64,000 nucleotides of DNA from CAVSWT01 sp963782985 (GTDB taxonomy: Bacteria > Bacteroidota > Ignavibacteria > Ignavibacteriales > Ignavibacteriaceae): assembly GCA_963782985.1 (NCBI GenBank), contig CAWALU010000014.1:186001-250000 (forward strand). Direction: 5' to 3'. Shown here in pieces: positions 39,991 through 48,515 of the stretch; the stretch's first letter is position 1, and each line of letters opens with the position of its first letter. The notes under the pieces are model-generated. The model did no database searches and was not told where the DNA came from. It saw only the letters and a program-made list of their open reading frames with translations. The position numbers were made by a program, and so were the translations under genes.

Positions 39991-40518
39991 ATGGAATATT
40001 CAAAAATATTGGGAGCAAAATACTCATCAATAAAAGCTAAAGCAAAAAAAATTAAATTAGTTTTATCTGATAATGATGGCGTTTTGACCGATACAGGAGT
40101 TTATTATTCTGATGAAGGAGAATTATTTAAAAGATTTTCTATTCGCGATGGAATGGGCGTTGAGAGATTGATGAATGAAGCAAATATTGAAACGGGAATT
40201 ATAACCGGAGAAACTTCCGGATCAGTAAAAAAGCGGGCGGAAAAATTAAAAATTTCAGAATTGTATTTAGGCATAAAAGAAAAACATAAAGTTATTCCCA
40301 CAATTATAAAAAACAAAAATATTTCAGCGGAAAATATTGCTTACATTGGGGATGATTATAACGATTTTGAGATTATTAAATTAGTGGGATTATCTGCTTG
40401 CCCAGCCGATGCAATGCCCAAAATCAAAAAGTTAGTTGATTACGTATGCCCGCATAATGGCGGTAACGGAGCTTTTCGGGACTTTGCGGAATTAATAATT
40501 AGTCTTAACGAAGAATAG
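39991..40518 (+). CDS. kdsC: HAD phosphatase, KdsC-like (3-deoxy-D-manno-octulosonate 8-phosphate phosphatase)
   Basis: A 175-residue HAD-family phosphatase of the capless C0 type. The Asp nucleophile motif is SDNDGVLTDTG (Asp27 and Asp29; most KdsC have DVDG), followed by FSIRDGMGVERL, the ITGETS Thr motif, a Lys in KEKHKVI and GDDYND. KdsC makes free Kdo for the LPS inner core, which fits the GT9 genes nearby. The close relatives are phosphatases fused to CMP-sialate synthetases, so a nonulosonate-8-phosphate substrate is an alternative. Start follows TTAGGAG. Intact. Confidence 0.85.
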   Translation: MEYSKILGAKYSSIKAKAKKIKLVLSDNDGVLTDTGVYYSDEGELFKRFSIRDGMGVERLMNEANIETGIITGETSGSVKKRAEKLKISELYLGIKEKHKVIPTIIKNKNISAENIAYIGDDYNDFEIIKLVGLSACPADAMPKIKKLVDYVCPHNGGNGAFRDFAELIISLNEE

Positions 40519-40850
40519 ATTTATTTTTTTATGGGACGTATGATTCTAAAATAATTTTTTATTTTGAATACATAATATTGCATAAATATTATTTATATTC
40601 CATTCAATAGCTTCTTTTTATATAATAACTAAATTTATATTCATTATTATATTGACAATAAATTTTTCTCTATATATTTTTCGCCTTAAATGAAAACAGA
40701 AAAAAAATATATAACCTCAGAAAACATCAATGCATTTTCGCATTTATTGATTTGTGCAAACCCACGCCGCCCCCAAAAGGGGTAATAAAATTTCATCTAG
40801 TTATAAGTTCATCACATCTATATTAATAAAAAATCAAAAGGATTTTTATA
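40519..40850. other. Intergenic region upstream of the arginine operon
   Basis: A very AT-rich gap of 332 bases that must hold the argC promoter. Apart from the dyad at 40726-40751 and a CCCCCAAAAGGGG micro-hairpin near 40770, I see nothing. No ORF with family resemblance. Confidence 0.5.
40726..40751 (+). promoter_or_regulatory. Candidate ArgR operator (dyad) before argC
   Basis: ATCAAT and ATTGAT flank an inner TGCATTTTCGCA, giving a nested dyad about 100 bases before argC. ArgR boxes are imperfect AT-rich 18-base palindromes (TGAAT/ATTCA arms); this one has TGCA/TGCG-like arms instead, so it is only a candidate. The argR gene inside the operon supports a nearby operator. Confidence 0.3.
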
Positions 40851-41885
40851 ATGTTATCAGTTGGAATATTAGGCGGCGCTGGTTATACAGGGAAAAAATT
40901 AATCGAGTTTTGTAATTCACATCCGCAAATTAGCGAAATAAAAGTTTATGGTAATTTAAGCGCGGGGAAAAAATTAACTGAAATTTTTCCGGAATTAAAA
41001 TCAATTATAGTCGATGATACTGTTGAATCAATTAATAATATCTCATACGAAGAAGACCTTTTTTTTATCGCGCTGCCCCATGGCGAAGCGTTAAATTTTG
41101 TTCCCGCAATTATTAATAAAGGGAAAAAAGTAATAGACCTTGGCGGAGATTTTAGATTAAATAATTCAGTTGACTATGAAAAATGGTATTGTAAAAAACA
41201 TACCGCTTCTGATTTTCTTTCGAAAAAGATTTATGGACTCGCCGATTTACATGAAACTGATTATTCAGAATTTGATTTAATCTCAAACCCAGGCTGCTAC
41301 CCTACTGCTGCTTTGCTCTCTCTTTTGCCGATTGTTTCAAATTTTTCAGAAGAAATTATTTCAGTTTCCGTTAATGGATATTCGGGGACAAGCGGGGCAG
41401 GCAAATCGGCAAAGACTGAACTGCTAATGTCGGAAATGGATGGAAATGTAGCTGCATATAATGTTGCCGCCCATAGGCATCAGCCGGAAATTATACAAGC
41501 GCTAAAAGAAAAAGGATTTGATTCTTCGTTTTCATTTACCGCGCATCTTCTTCCAGTTGCAGTCGGCATTTACTCAACTTCAATAATTTTTCTTAAAGAT
41601 GATGTTGATGAGCAGATATTAAAAAATATGTATTCCGTTTATTATGAAAATTCTTTTTTCGTTAGAATGCGCGGCGTACCGCCTCAATTAAAATGGGTAA
41701 CAGGAACTAATTTTTGCGATATAAATATTACCGCTAAAAATAAAACAATAATTGTTACCGCCGCAATTGATAATTTAATCAAAGGCGCTTCCGGTCAGGC
41801 TGTTCAAAATTTAAATAAACTTTATGGCTGGGATGAAACGATGGGAATAATTGAGAGAGGAATGAAAAATGTTTCAGTTTATTGA
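40851..41885 (+). CDS. argC: N-acetyl-gamma-glutamyl-phosphate reductase
   Basis: A 344-residue NADPH-dependent reductase, third step of arginine synthesis. N-terminal Rossmann motif GILGGAGYTGKKL (5-17) and active-site Cys at about 148 in SNPGCYPTA. The conserved HRHQPEI and VNGYSGTSGAGK segments follow. First gene of the operon, overlapping argJ by 17 bases. Start preceded by AAAAGGA. Intact. Confidence 0.95.
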   Translation: MLSVGILGGAGYTGKKLIEFCNSHPQISEIKVYGNLSAGKKLTEIFPELKSIIVDDTVESINNISYEEDLFFIALPHGEALNFVPAIINKGKKVIDLGGDFRLNNSVDYEKWYCKKHTASDFLSKKIYGLADLHETDYSEFDLISNPGCYPTAALLSLLPIVSNFSEEIISVSVNGYSGTSGAGKSAKTELLMSEMDGNVAAYNVAAHRHQPEIIQALKEKGFDSSFSFTAHLLPVAVGIYSTSIIFLKDDVDEQILKNMYSVYYENSFFVRMRGVPPQLKWVTGTNFCDINITAKNKTIIVTAAIDNLIKGASGQAVQNLNKLYGWDETMGIIERGMKNVSVY

Positions 41886-43071
41886 AAACGGATCTGTTAC
41901 ATCGGTTAACGGATTTAAAGCCGCTGGAATATTTTGCGGTATTAAAAAGAAGAAAAAAGATTTAGCTTTAATTTATTCCGATAAGCCTTGCGTTGCCGCA
42001 GGTACTTTTACGTTAAATAAAGTTAAAGCCGCTCCGTTGCTAATTACACGCGATGTAATTAATACTAATACAAAAGTGAAAGCTATTCTAATAAATTCCG
42101 GCAATGCCAATGCATGCACAGGCGAACAAGGATTTAATGATGCGAAAGAAATGCAAAATAATTGCGCGCTTCATTTAGGAATAAATTCAAATGAGGTTTT
42201 AATTGCCTCTACCGGAGTTATTGGACAAAGACTGCCAATGCAAAATTTAAACCAAGGAATAAAATCAATTATCCCTTCCCTTTCTGAAAACGGCGGATTG
42301 GAAGCCGCTGAAGCTATTATGACAACTGATAAAAAAATTAAATCCTTCGCGGTAAAAGTTTTTTTAAAAAATGGCGAAATTAATATCGGAGGAATTTGCA
42401 AAGGCAGCGGTATGATAGCCCCTAATATGGCAACTATGCTGGCATTCATAACAACTGACGCGGATATAAATCAGCAAACTCTTAAAAGTATTTTTGTTAA
42501 TGCGATTGATAATTCATTTAACAAAATATCGGTTGACGGTGAAACCAGCACAAACGATATGTGCATAATAATGGCAAACGGTTTAAGTAAAATTAATATC
42601 GATGATGATGAAAAATTAAAATTATTTTCTGACGTATTAAACTCGCTTTGCATTGAAATGGCAAAGTCAATTGTAGCTGACGGCGAAGGAGCTACTAAAC
42701 TGGTTACTGTAAATGTGAAAAATGCGAAATCAAAGAATGACGCTGACCTGGTTGGTAAATCTATCGCAAATTCATCCCTCGTTAAAACTGCTATTTATGG
42801 CGAGGATGCAAATTGGGGAAGGATTATGAGCGCCGCCGGACAAAGCGGAGCCTATATCGAACCAAATAAAATTTCAATTAGCTTTAATGATCTTGCAATT
42901 TTAAAACCGAATTTTAATCTTTCTTTAAATGAAGAATTGGCTGCCGAAATTTTATCGCAGCCTGCATTTATTATTAATGTTGACTTAGGATTGGGAAATG
43001 AAAATAGCACCTGGTGGACTTGCGATTTAACCGAAGAGTACGTTAAAATAAATGCAGATTACAGAACCTGA
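41869..43071 (+). CDS. argJ: Bifunctional ornithine acetyltransferase/N-acetylglutamate synthase
   Basis: A 400-residue enzyme that moves the acetyl group from N-acetylornithine to glutamate (cyclic pathway). Self-cleavage site region KGSGMIAPNMATMLAFITTDA, with the Thr nucleophile in the ATML segment, gives alpha and beta chains. N-terminal INSGNANACTGEQG is conserved. Whether it also uses acetyl-CoA (bifunctional) is not visible from sequence. It overlaps argC and ends 13 bases before argB. Intact. Confidence 0.93.
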   Translation: MFQFIENGSVTSVNGFKAAGIFCGIKKKKKDLALIYSDKPCVAAGTFTLNKVKAAPLLITRDVINTNTKVKAILINSGNANACTGEQGFNDAKEMQNNCALHLGINSNEVLIASTGVIGQRLPMQNLNQGIKSIIPSLSENGGLEAAEAIMTTDKKIKSFAVKVFLKNGEINIGGICKGSGMIAPNMATMLAFITTDADINQQTLKSIFVNAIDNSFNKISVDGETSTNDMCIIMANGLSKINIDDDEKLKLFSDVLNSLCIEMAKSIVADGEGATKLVTVNVKNAKSKNDADLVGKSIANSSLVKTAIYGEDANWGRIMSAAGQSGAYIEPNKISISFNDLAILKPNFNLSLNEELAAEILSQPAFIINVDLGLGNENSTWWTCDLTEEYVKINADYRT

Positions 43072-43084
43072 AATGGAGAACAAA

Positions 43085-43888
43085 ATGAAAACGGCTGTTT
43101 TAAAAATAAGCGGTAAAACAATAAACGAATTTATAGAAACCACTAAGTGGGTTGAGCTAATTAAAGAGTTATATAAAATATATGACAACGTTTTGCTGGT
43201 GCATGGCGCGGGCAAAATAATTTCTGAATGGGCGGATAAATTTGGATTGGAAACAAAATTTGTCGACGGTCAACGCGTTACTTCTTCGGAATATATGGAG
43301 GTTGTAGCCGCAGTGCAGGCAGGGTTAATTAATTCACAGCTAACCGCAAAACTAAATTCTTACGGAATTGAAGCGGTTGGACATTCGGGAATTGATAGAA
43401 ATACTTTCACTGCAAATATTTTTGATTCGGATTTAGGATTTGTGGGCTATCCTGAAATAACTGGATCAAAGGAATGGATAATAAATCTTTTATCGCATAA
43501 CGTACTGCCGGTATTTTCAAGCGTTTGCAAAGATGTACACGGTAATTTAATTAATGTTAATGCCGATATTTTTACTGAGGTTCTTTCCGGCGCCATTCAA
43601 GCTGATACTGTGTTATTTGTTTCTGACGTTGACGGCGTTATTATGAATGGGGAAATTAAAAGAGAGCTTAACACTTCGGAAATTGTCAACGGAATTACCA
43701 ACGGAGATATTACAGGCGGAATGATTCCAAAATTAAAATCATGCTCTTCCCTTCTTTATAAAGGTATAAATAAAATTTGGATTGGATCAGAACTAAACTT
43801 AAAAATAATAACAAATGAAAATGACTTTAATGGAACCTGGATCATCGGTTCAACAGAAGAAAAACGAAATCTCCACTTCGTTGCTTAA
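43085..43888 (+). CDS. argB: Acetylglutamate kinase
   Basis: I start at ATG 43085, with a GGAG seven bases before and a natural N-terminus MKTAVLKISGKTINEF; an in-frame ATG at 43052 lies inside argJ. The 267-residue amino-acid kinase phosphorylates N-acetylglutamate. The ATP site reads VHGAGKII where most ArgB have HGGGP, then FVDGQRVTSSEYMEVV, VNADIFTEVLSGAIQAD and LFVSDVDGV, ending GTWII. This divergent loop is a Bacteroidota-like variant, though the role is not in doubt given the operon. Overlaps argD by about 60-75 bases. Confidence 0.88.
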   Translation: MKTAVLKISGKTINEFIETTKWVELIKELYKIYDNVLLVHGAGKIISEWADKFGLETKFVDGQRVTSSEYMEVVAAVQAGLINSQLTAKLNSYGIEAVGHSGIDRNTFTANIFDSDLGFVGYPEITGSKEWIINLLSHNVLPVFSSVCKDVHGNLINVNADIFTEVLSGAIQADTVLFVSDVDGVIMNGEIKRELNTSEIVNGITNGDITGGMIPKLKSCSSLLYKGINKIWIGSELNLKIITNENDFNGTWIIGSTEEKRNLHFVA

Positions 43889-45044
43889 CGTTTACAATAG
43901 GTTTCCCGTTGAGTTTTCTTATGGAGATGGCGCATATCTTTTTGACGCTGATGATAATAAATATTTAGATTTTCTCAGCGGAATAGCTGTAAACGGTTTT
44001 GGCCATAACAATAAATTAATTAAAGCCGCGGTTAAGGATCAGCTTGAAAAATTTTGGCATTTATCAAATTTATATCAGTCTACTCCGCAAGAAATTCTTG
44101 CGAAAAAATTAACAGATATTACAAATCTTGATTCTGTTTTTTTCAGCAACTCCGGAACCGAAGCGGTTGAAGCGGCTATTAAGTTTGCAAGAAAATGGGG
44201 CGAGGGAAAATTTCAAATAATTTCTGCGTTGGGAGGATTTCATGGTAGATCGTTGGGAAGCCTCTCTGCAACAGGTCAACCGAAGCTTCACGAGGGCTTT
44301 ACTCCGATGTTGGAAGGATTTTCCTTTGTGCCTTTTGGCGATATCATATCAATAGTAAATAAAATTAATAATGATACAGCCGCAGTTTTAATTGAGCCCA
44401 TTCAAGGCGAGGGCGGAGTTATTGTCCCGTACGATAATTATTTAAAAGATTTAAGGAATTTATGCGATGGAAAAAATATTCTTTTAATAATAGATGAAAT
44501 ACAAACAGGCAATGGGCGAACGGGAAAATACTTTGCATATCAGCATGAAAATATAATTCCCGATATTATTGTTACAGCTAAAGGTTTAGCAAACGGTTTT
44601 CCATTAGGCGCTACAATTTGTTCACAGAAAGTTGCTGCGTCAATTAAACCTGGAAATCACGGCTCAACTTTCGGAGGCAATCCAATTTCAATCGCCGCCG
44701 CCAATGCTGTTGTGAATTTAATTACTGAAAAGGCTTTAGAAAATAATTCTTTGCTGGGAAAAATTTTAATGAATTCATTGCACTCTTTGCACTTAAATTC
44801 AATTAAAGAAATTCGCGGCAGGGGTTTAATGATTGGAATAGAATTCTGCGAAGGGATTTCTTCCAAACAAATTGCAGCCGAACTTTTGAAAGAAAGAATA
44901 TTAGTGGGAACGTCGGGAGATAATGTTATCCGATTGCTTCCCCCTTTTATTATTACTGAAAAAGAAATAATGAATTTTCTGCTGAACTTTAAAAAAGTAA
45001 TTGAAAAAATATTTGAAAATGCTAATAACAAAATATTGGACTAA
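43815..45044 (+). CDS. argD: Acetylornithine aminotransferase
   Basis: A 409-residue PLP aminotransferase that makes N-acetylornithine from the semialdehyde. PLP site TAKGLANGFPLGATIC with Lys at about 257, plus SNSGTEAVEAAIKFARKW and LIIDEIQTGNGRTGKYF. The start is uncertain: ATGs at 43815, 43821 and 43830 are all in frame and inside argB. The family N-terminus favours a start near 43830, still overlapping argB by about 59 bases. It runs to one base overlap with argR. Intact. Confidence 0.92.
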   Translation: MKMTLMEPGSSVQQKKNEISTSLLNVYNRFPVEFSYGDGAYLFDADDNKYLDFLSGIAVNGFGHNNKLIKAAVKDQLEKFWHLSNLYQSTPQEILAKKLTDITNLDSVFFSNSGTEAVEAAIKFARKWGEGKFQIISALGGFHGRSLGSLSATGQPKLHEGFTPMLEGFSFVPFGDIISIVNKINNDTAAVLIEPIQGEGGVIVPYDNYLKDLRNLCDGKNILLIIDEIQTGNGRTGKYFAYQHENIIPDIIVTAKGLANGFPLGATICSQKVAASIKPGNHGSTFGGNPISIAAANAVVNLITEKALENNSLLGKILMNSLHSLHLNSIKEIRGRGLMIGIEFCEGISSKQIAAELLKERILVGTSGDNVIRLLPPFIITEKEIMNFLLNFKKVIEKIFENANNKILD

Positions 45045-45508
45045 TGTTTATGGCTTCTAAATTAAAGAGACTGAACAGAATTAAAGAACTTTTAAATAAC
45101 CGCTATATTACTTCACACGATATGCTTGTAAAACTATTGCAGGCTGAAAACATACAAGTTACACAAGCTACGCTCAGCCGTGATTTTGCTGAGTTAGGCG
45201 TGGTAAGAATTTTTTCGGAAGGCGGAACGCGTTATGTTTTTGACTCGCATGAATCCGGCAGACAAATAGCAAAATTAATTGGATACGAAATTATTAGCGT
45301 AGAGCACAATGAATCTTTAATTGTGATTAGAACGCTTGCCGGAAGGGCTCAAGGCGTTGCGCATCATATTGATAGACTTAATAATACAAACATTTTAGGA
45401 ACAGTCGGCGGAGACGATACCGTTCTTGTCATCCCAAGTTCCGAAAAAAACATAGACGATATAATTGCATTAATAAAAAAAATGATGACTGACAACGCCA
45501 GTTATTAA
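45044..45508 (+). CDS. argR: Arginine repressor
   Basis: A 154-residue repressor (a second ATG at 45050 gives 152). N-terminal winged helix-turn-helix (RLNRIKELLNNRYITSHDMLVKLL to TQATLSRDFAELGVVRI) and a C-terminal oligomer and arginine-binding domain with the Asp pair in GTVGGDDTVLVIP. It senses arginine as corepressor and binds ArgR boxes. It sits inside the operon between argD and argG, which suggests autoregulation. Intact. Confidence 0.93.
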   Translation: MFMASKLKRLNRIKELLNNRYITSHDMLVKLLQAENIQVTQATLSRDFAELGVVRIFSEGGTRYVFDSHESGRQIAKLIGYEIISVEHNESLIVIRTLAGRAQGVAHHIDRLNNTNILGTVGGDDTVLVIPSSEKNIDDIIALIKKMMTDNASY

Positions 45509-45529
45509 AATTTAAAAGGAGATGATAAA

Positions 45530-46750
45530 TTGAGTAAGAAAAAAATAGTTGTCGCTTATTCAGGCGGATTAGATACTTCGGTTATGGTTAAATGGCTAAG
45601 CCAAAAATATGACGCAGATATAATTACCGCAACCGGATTTTTGGGACAGAAAAAAGAAATTCAAGGCGTTAAAGAAAAAGCGGCTAAAACCGGAGCGGTT
45701 AAATCTGTGGTTTTAGATTTACGGGAAGAATTTATAACAAACTACGTTTGGAAGGCTTTGAAAGCGGGCGCGCTGTATGAAGGAAGCTATCCTATGGCAA
45801 CCGCTATCGGCAGACCTCTGCTTGCAAAAATGCTTGTCGATGTTGCTATTCAAGAAAATGCTGAATCTGTTTCCCACGGATGCACAGGCAAAGGAAACGA
45901 CCAGGTAAGATTTGAAGTTGGAGTAAATACCTTGGCGCCTCATTTAAATGTAATTGCGCCTTTAAGGGAATGGGAATTTAAATGCCGCGAAGATGAAATG
46001 GAATATGCAATTGCAAATGGAATTCCCGTAAACGCAACAAAAGATTCCCCTTATTCAATCGATGAAAATCTTTGGGGAATTTCTGTGGAATGCGGCGAAC
46101 TTGAAGACCCGGAAGCCGCGCCCCCCGAAGATGCATATCAAATTACTACAAATCCAAAATTTGCGCCGGATAATTCTGATGTAATTTCAATTGAATTTGA
46201 AAAAGGAATTCCTATTGCCTTAAACTCGGTTGAATTAAATCCGGTTGAATTAGTTTCGCAACTTCGTGATTTAGGCGCGGTTCACGGTATTGGCAGACTT
46301 GATTTAATTGAAAACCGGGTTGTTGGAATCAAGTCTAGAGAAATATATGAAGCTCCGGCGGCAGTAATTTTACATCATGCTCATTTAGAATTGGAAAGAT
46401 TAATTCTTGATAAAGAAACTTTTAGATTTAAACAAAACATCTCAAATAAAATTGCTAATTTAATTTATGACGGTCTTTGGTATTCTCCTTTGTTCAAATC
46501 TCTTTCTGCTTTTGTTGATTCAACACAAGAAAATATTTCAGGAGAAGTGAAGCTTGAATTGTATAAAGGAACGATAAAAACTTTATCGCGAAAATCTGTT
46601 CACAGCCTTTACAGCAAAGAATTAGCAACTTATACTAAAGATGATATTTTTGATCATCAAGCTTCCACAGGTTTCATAAAAATATACGGGCTACCATACA
46701 AAACTATGTCGCAGATAAATGAAAATATAAATAAAGAAGTAGTCGTATAA
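45530..46750 (+). CDS. argG: Argininosuccinate synthase
   Basis: A 406-residue ATP-dependent enzyme joining citrulline and aspartate. The PP-loop VAYSGGLDTSVMVKWL lies at residues 7-22, with later HGCTGKGNDQVRFE and YSIDENLWGISVECGELEDP. Start is TTG at 45530, directly after AAAAGGAGATG, an excellent site that decides the start. It overlaps argH by one base. Intact. Confidence 0.95.
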   Translation: MSKKKIVVAYSGGLDTSVMVKWLSQKYDADIITATGFLGQKKEIQGVKEKAAKTGAVKSVVLDLREEFITNYVWKALKAGALYEGSYPMATAIGRPLLAKMLVDVAIQENAESVSHGCTGKGNDQVRFEVGVNTLAPHLNVIAPLREWEFKCREDEMEYAIANGIPVNATKDSPYSIDENLWGISVECGELEDPEAAPPEDAYQITTNPKFAPDNSDVISIEFEKGIPIALNSVELNPVELVSQLRDLGAVHGIGRLDLIENRVVGIKSREIYEAPAAVILHHAHLELERLILDKETFRFKQNISNKIANLIYDGLWYSPLFKSLSAFVDSTQENISGEVKLELYKGTIKTLSRKSVHSLYSKELATYTKDDIFDHQASTGFIKIYGLPYKTMSQINENINKEVVV

Positions 46751-48126
46751 TGCTTTGGGGCGGTAGGTTTAAACAAAAGTTAAATGATAAAGCGCTAAAA
46801 TTTTCTTCATCATTAAGGGTTGATATTTTATTAATTGAAGAAGACGTTGAAGCGAGTATTGCACACGCAGAAATGCTTGAGAAAATTAATTTAATTTCAA
46901 AAGAAGAAGCCTCAAAAATAATCGACGGGCTTCAAAAAATAAAAGATGAATGGAAGAATGAATTATGGAAACCTAATGAAAATGATTTTGAAGATATCCA
47001 TTCTGCAATTGAGTCAAAACTTTTTAATCTTATCGGCGAATCTGCCGGCAAACTGCATACTGGTAGAAGCCGAAACGATCAAGTTGTAACAGACGTTAAA
47101 TTATGGCTTAGAAAATCTTGTAATTTATTAATTGAAAAATTACTAGACTTTCAAAAAACACTTTTAAAAATTTCAGATGAAAATATTGAAACTATAATTC
47201 CAGGCTACACACATTTGCAAAGAGCGCAGCCAATCTCTTTGGCTTTTCATTTTCTTGCTTATGTTGAAATGCTGGAGCGCGATAAAAACAGATTAAAAAA
47301 TATTTTAAAATCAATCAGCCAATCCCCTCTCGGCTCCGGCGCTCTTGCCGGTTCTACGCTTCCGTTGGATAGAGAATTTACCGCAAGCAAACTTGGATTT
47401 GAGTCGCCGACCGGAAACGCTTTAGACTCAGTTTCCGACAGAGATTATATAATTGATTTTCTTAATTGCGTTTCTTTGGGGATGATGCATTTAAGCCGGC
47501 TTTCGGAAGAAATAATTCTTTGGTCTTCAAGCGAATGGCGGCTGATAAAATTAAGCGATGATTTTTCCACAGGATCATCTTTAATGCCTCAGAAAAAAAA
47601 TCCTGATATGGCTGAGTTGATTCGAGGCAAGGCGGGAAGAACTTTCGGCAATTATATTTCGTTAATTTCTACAATGAAATCTCTCCCTTTAAGTTACGAT
47701 AGAGATTTGCAGGAAGATAAAGAGCCGTTGTTCGATTCTCATTTTACTTTTTCAGATTCGCTCGAAATTATGAAAGAAATGATTTCGAAAATTTCAATTA
47801 ATAAAAACAGATTTGCTAATGAACTGGAAGGCGATTTTATTCTTTCTACAGATATTGCCGACTGGCTGGTACTTAAAGGTATTCCGTTTAGAAAGGCGCA
47901 TGAGATTGTTGGAATGCTTGTAAAAAAATTAGAAGACTCTAACAAAAACTTTAAAGATATTAATTTAGAAATGTTAAAAAATGTAGATGAGATATTTGAT
48001 GAATCTATATTACAATATTTTGATATCAAAACTTCGCTGCAAAGGAAAAAAACTTTCGGTTCCCCTAATCCTACAATAGTAAAAGAAAGAATTAAATTTT
48101 GGCAAGAAACGCTTAAACAAAATTAA
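46750..48126 (+). CDS. argH: Argininosuccinate lyase
   Basis: A 458-residue lyase of the fumarase/aspartase superfamily, splitting argininosuccinate to arginine and fumarate. N-terminal LWGGRFKQKLNDKALKFSSS; the HTGRSRNDQV signature; GYTHLQRAQP; and the catalytic loop GSSLMPQKKNPD with the Ser. Last gene of the operon; ornithine carbamoyltransferase (argF) is not present here. The stop overlaps a minus-strand small gene by four bases. Intact. Confidence 0.95.
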   Translation: MLWGGRFKQKLNDKALKFSSSLRVDILLIEEDVEASIAHAEMLEKINLISKEEASKIIDGLQKIKDEWKNELWKPNENDFEDIHSAIESKLFNLIGESAGKLHTGRSRNDQVVTDVKLWLRKSCNLLIEKLLDFQKTLLKISDENIETIIPGYTHLQRAQPISLAFHFLAYVEMLERDKNRLKNILKSISQSPLGSGALAGSTLPLDREFTASKLGFESPTGNALDSVSDRDYIIDFLNCVSLGMMHLSRLSEEIILWSSSEWRLIKLSDDFSTGSSLMPQKKNPDMAELIRGKAGRTFGNYISLISTMKSLPLSYDRDLQEDKEPLFDSHFTFSDSLEIMKEMISKISINKNRFANELEGDFILSTDIADWLVLKGIPFRKAHEIVGMLVKKLEDSNKNFKDINLEMLKNVDEIFDESILQYFDIKTSLQRKKTFGSPNPTIVKERIKFWQETLKQN

Positions 48127-48329
48127 GCTTCGTTTCTATAAAGCATTTCGTGCGATTTATAGATTAAATAATATTCCTGCGCCCATTCATTGTCCTTATC
48201 ATTGTTTGCAAAAATATGATTTTCATTTTTATTTAATTCGCCCATTACTCTTTCAGTAATCTTCTTATCTATTGCCAGAGTAACTTTTAGCCTTGATACG
48301 CTTAAAATATTTTTTCCATTTTCATTCAT
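48123..48329 (-). CDS. Small hypothetical protein (68 aa)
   Basis: Charged, soluble protein of 68 residues (MNENGKNILSVSRLKVTLAI and a C-terminal EWAQEYYLIYKSHEMLYRNEA). ATG is preceded by TAGGAG about nine bases upstream, a good site. Nothing matches a family I know. It is convergent with argH. Confidence 0.5.
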   Translation of the reverse strand: MNENGKNILSVSRLKVTLAIDKKITERVMGELNKNENHIFANNDKDNEWAQEYYLIYKSHEMLYRNEA

Positions 48330-48458
48330 TTCTTTTTCTCCTACTTATAACTAACCGCATTACATATTTTTGCTCTTTATTTATAATCGAAAATAAGGAT
48401 TGAATATTAACTCAATGTTATTTCCGCATTAAATATTTATTAATTCTAAACAAAAAAA

Positions 48459-48480
48459 TGGGGCGTATATCACGCCCCAT
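48459..48480 (-). terminator. Intrinsic terminator of the T9SS beta-helix gene
   Basis: ATGGGGCGT and ACGCCCCAT form a perfect nine-base stem with a four-base loop. On minus it is followed by a T run (TTTTTTTG). It lies 36 bases after the stop at 48516. Confidence 0.85.
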
Positions 48481-48515
48481 GTCAAAGTAAGAGAACGAGA
48501 GAGAGTAATGAACAA

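Noticed and set aside
43052..43084. Upstream ATG of argB
   Set aside because: It lies inside argJ and adds a non-family N-terminus; the ATG at 43085 has a GGAG.
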